Below, in pieces: positions 63,598 through 64,000 of a stretch of DNA of 64,000 nt (positions are counted from its first letter, which is position 1; every line of letters begins with the position of its first letter). The notes under the pieces were generated by a model. The model did not search any database, was not told the origin of the DNA, and saw only the letters and a program-made list of their open reading frames with translations. The stretch comes from Hydrogenophaga flava NBRC 102514 (lineage in GTDB: Bacteria; Pseudomonadota; Gammaproteobacteria; Burkholderiales; Burkholderiaceae_C): NCBI RefSeq assembly GCF_001571145.1, contig NZ_BCTF01000007.1, forward strand, positions 1 to 64,000, in the 5' to 3' direction. The position numbers and the translations under genes were made by a program.

Positions 63598-63646
63598 GCC
63601 CCTCCCCGCGGGCGGGAGAGGGGGCGGTCAGACCGTGTGGGGTCTG
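63598..63646 (-). terminator. Stem-loops after the polyol-binding protein gene
   Basis: Two hairpins lie between the binding-protein stop and the permease start. CAGACC and GGTCTG (63629-63646) flank a 6-base loop. GCCCCTCCCCGC pairs with GCGGGAGAGGGG (63598-63624) with one bulge. Neither has a long T run. They may stabilise or partly end the binding-protein message. Confidence 0.4.
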
Positions 63647-63653
63647 CAGTGGC

Positions 63654-64000
63654 TTACTTGTAGTAGCCGGCCTTCTTCATCTCGCGTTCGGCGGCGACCT
63701 GCGAGGCCTTCAGCGCGTCGTCCACGCTGGTCTTGCCGGCGAGCGCGGCGCTCATCTGCTGGCCCACGGCGATGCCGATGGACTGGAACTCCGGAATGGC
63801 GGCGAACTGCACGCCCACATACGGGCTCTTGGGCAGGGTCGAGTCGGTCGGGTTGGCCGATTCGATGGCCTTGAGCTCGGCGGCGGCGAAGCGGGCCGCC
63901 TTCTGGAATTCCGGCGAGGCGTAGGTGCTCTTGCGGGTGCCGGTGGGCACGTTGGCCCAGCCGTTGGTCTTGGCAACCAGCTGGATGTATTCCTTGCTGG
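63654..64000 (-). CDS. Polyol ABC transporter binding protein, partial
   Basis: The C-terminal 115 codons of a gene that enters from beyond the right edge. It reads SKEYIQLVAKTNGWANVPTGTR at the window end, then FQKAARFAAAELKAIES, GVQFAAIPEFQSIGIAVGQQ and DDALKASQVAAEREMKKAGYYK before the stop. This is the C-terminal pattern of extracellular solute-binding family 1 proteins of the sorbitol/mannitol type. It is the first visible gene of the polyol operon; regulation is likely by the AraC protein at 57545. The N-terminus and promoter lie beyond 64000. Confidence 0.88.
   Translation of the reverse strand, partial: SKEYIQLVAKTNGWANVPTGTRKSTYASPEFQKAARFAAAELKAIESANPTDSTLPKSPYVGVQFAAIPEFQSIGIAVGQQMSAALAGKTSVDDALKASQVAAEREMKKAGYYK

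Overview
The window looks like a chromosome segment of a high-GC betaproteobacterium of the order Burkholderiales, probably family Comamonadaceae. This rests on recalled family resemblance, on the gene content of the right half, and on palindromic GC-rich intergenic elements (around 38.28 kb and 62.66 kb) of a type I associate with that family. The exact genus cannot be fixed by eye.

The window has two parts. Positions 1 to about 30,024 are visibly richer in A+T and carry accessory genes. Position 30,025 onward is GC-rich housekeeping and metabolic chromosome. The boundary falls inside the competence gene comEC, of which only the C-terminal part remains (30,025-31,669). The accessory segment ends in TGTGGGC (read inward, on the minus strand), the same terminal heptamer I recall for Tn7. 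It is preceded by four ~20-bp repeats of ACCGACTT-like sequence laid out like TnsB binding sites. I infer one end of a Tn7-like transposon inserted in comEC; its transposition genes and other end would lie left of the window.

The cargo is dense in defence-type genes. From left to right: a partial DUF6941-like gene and a divergent XRE regulator with two operator-like inverted repeats; a tightly coupled operon of a DUF4236 membrane protein, a ClpB-type AAA+ ATPase, a small NrdG-like radical-SAM activase, a 2,091-aa zinc-ribbon/pseudokinase/SF1-helicase/nuclease fusion and a coiled-coil protein (1.2-12.4 kb), the best candidate for an undescribed system; a Septu (PtuA-PtuB) pair (12.6-14.6 kb); a 1,772-aa STAND NTPase with an N-terminal Cap4/PD-(D/E)XK-like domain (15.2-20.5 kb); small orphan genes; a secreted thermonuclease; a HAD-like protein; a YfcF-type glutathione transferase; an SOS block in which a YedK/HMCES protein and umuDC share one LexA box; a two-gene unit with a PD-(D/E)XK nuclease candidate; and an OLD-family ATPase/TOPRIM gene that has lost its middle.

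The chromosome part holds an ATP-grasp/alpha-E/transglutaminase operon (31.7-35.0 kb), a lytic transglycosylase with a TgpA/DUF58/MoxR cluster (35.0-40.3 kb), an HDAC-like deacetylase, a methyltransferase, an enoyl-CoA hydratase and an MscS channel (40.3-44.3 kb), a TRAP transporter (44.2-47.1 kb), etfBA with an acyl-CoA dehydrogenase and a nitronate monooxygenase-like enzyme (47.5-52.1 kb), a PBP1A-type bifunctional synthase, a second GT51-type gene broken by one extra C in a C run (54.5-57.6 kb), and a D-arabinitol/ribitol uptake and oxidation operon with its AraC regulator (57.5-64.0 kb, cut by the window end). I saw no tRNA, rRNA or CRISPR array.
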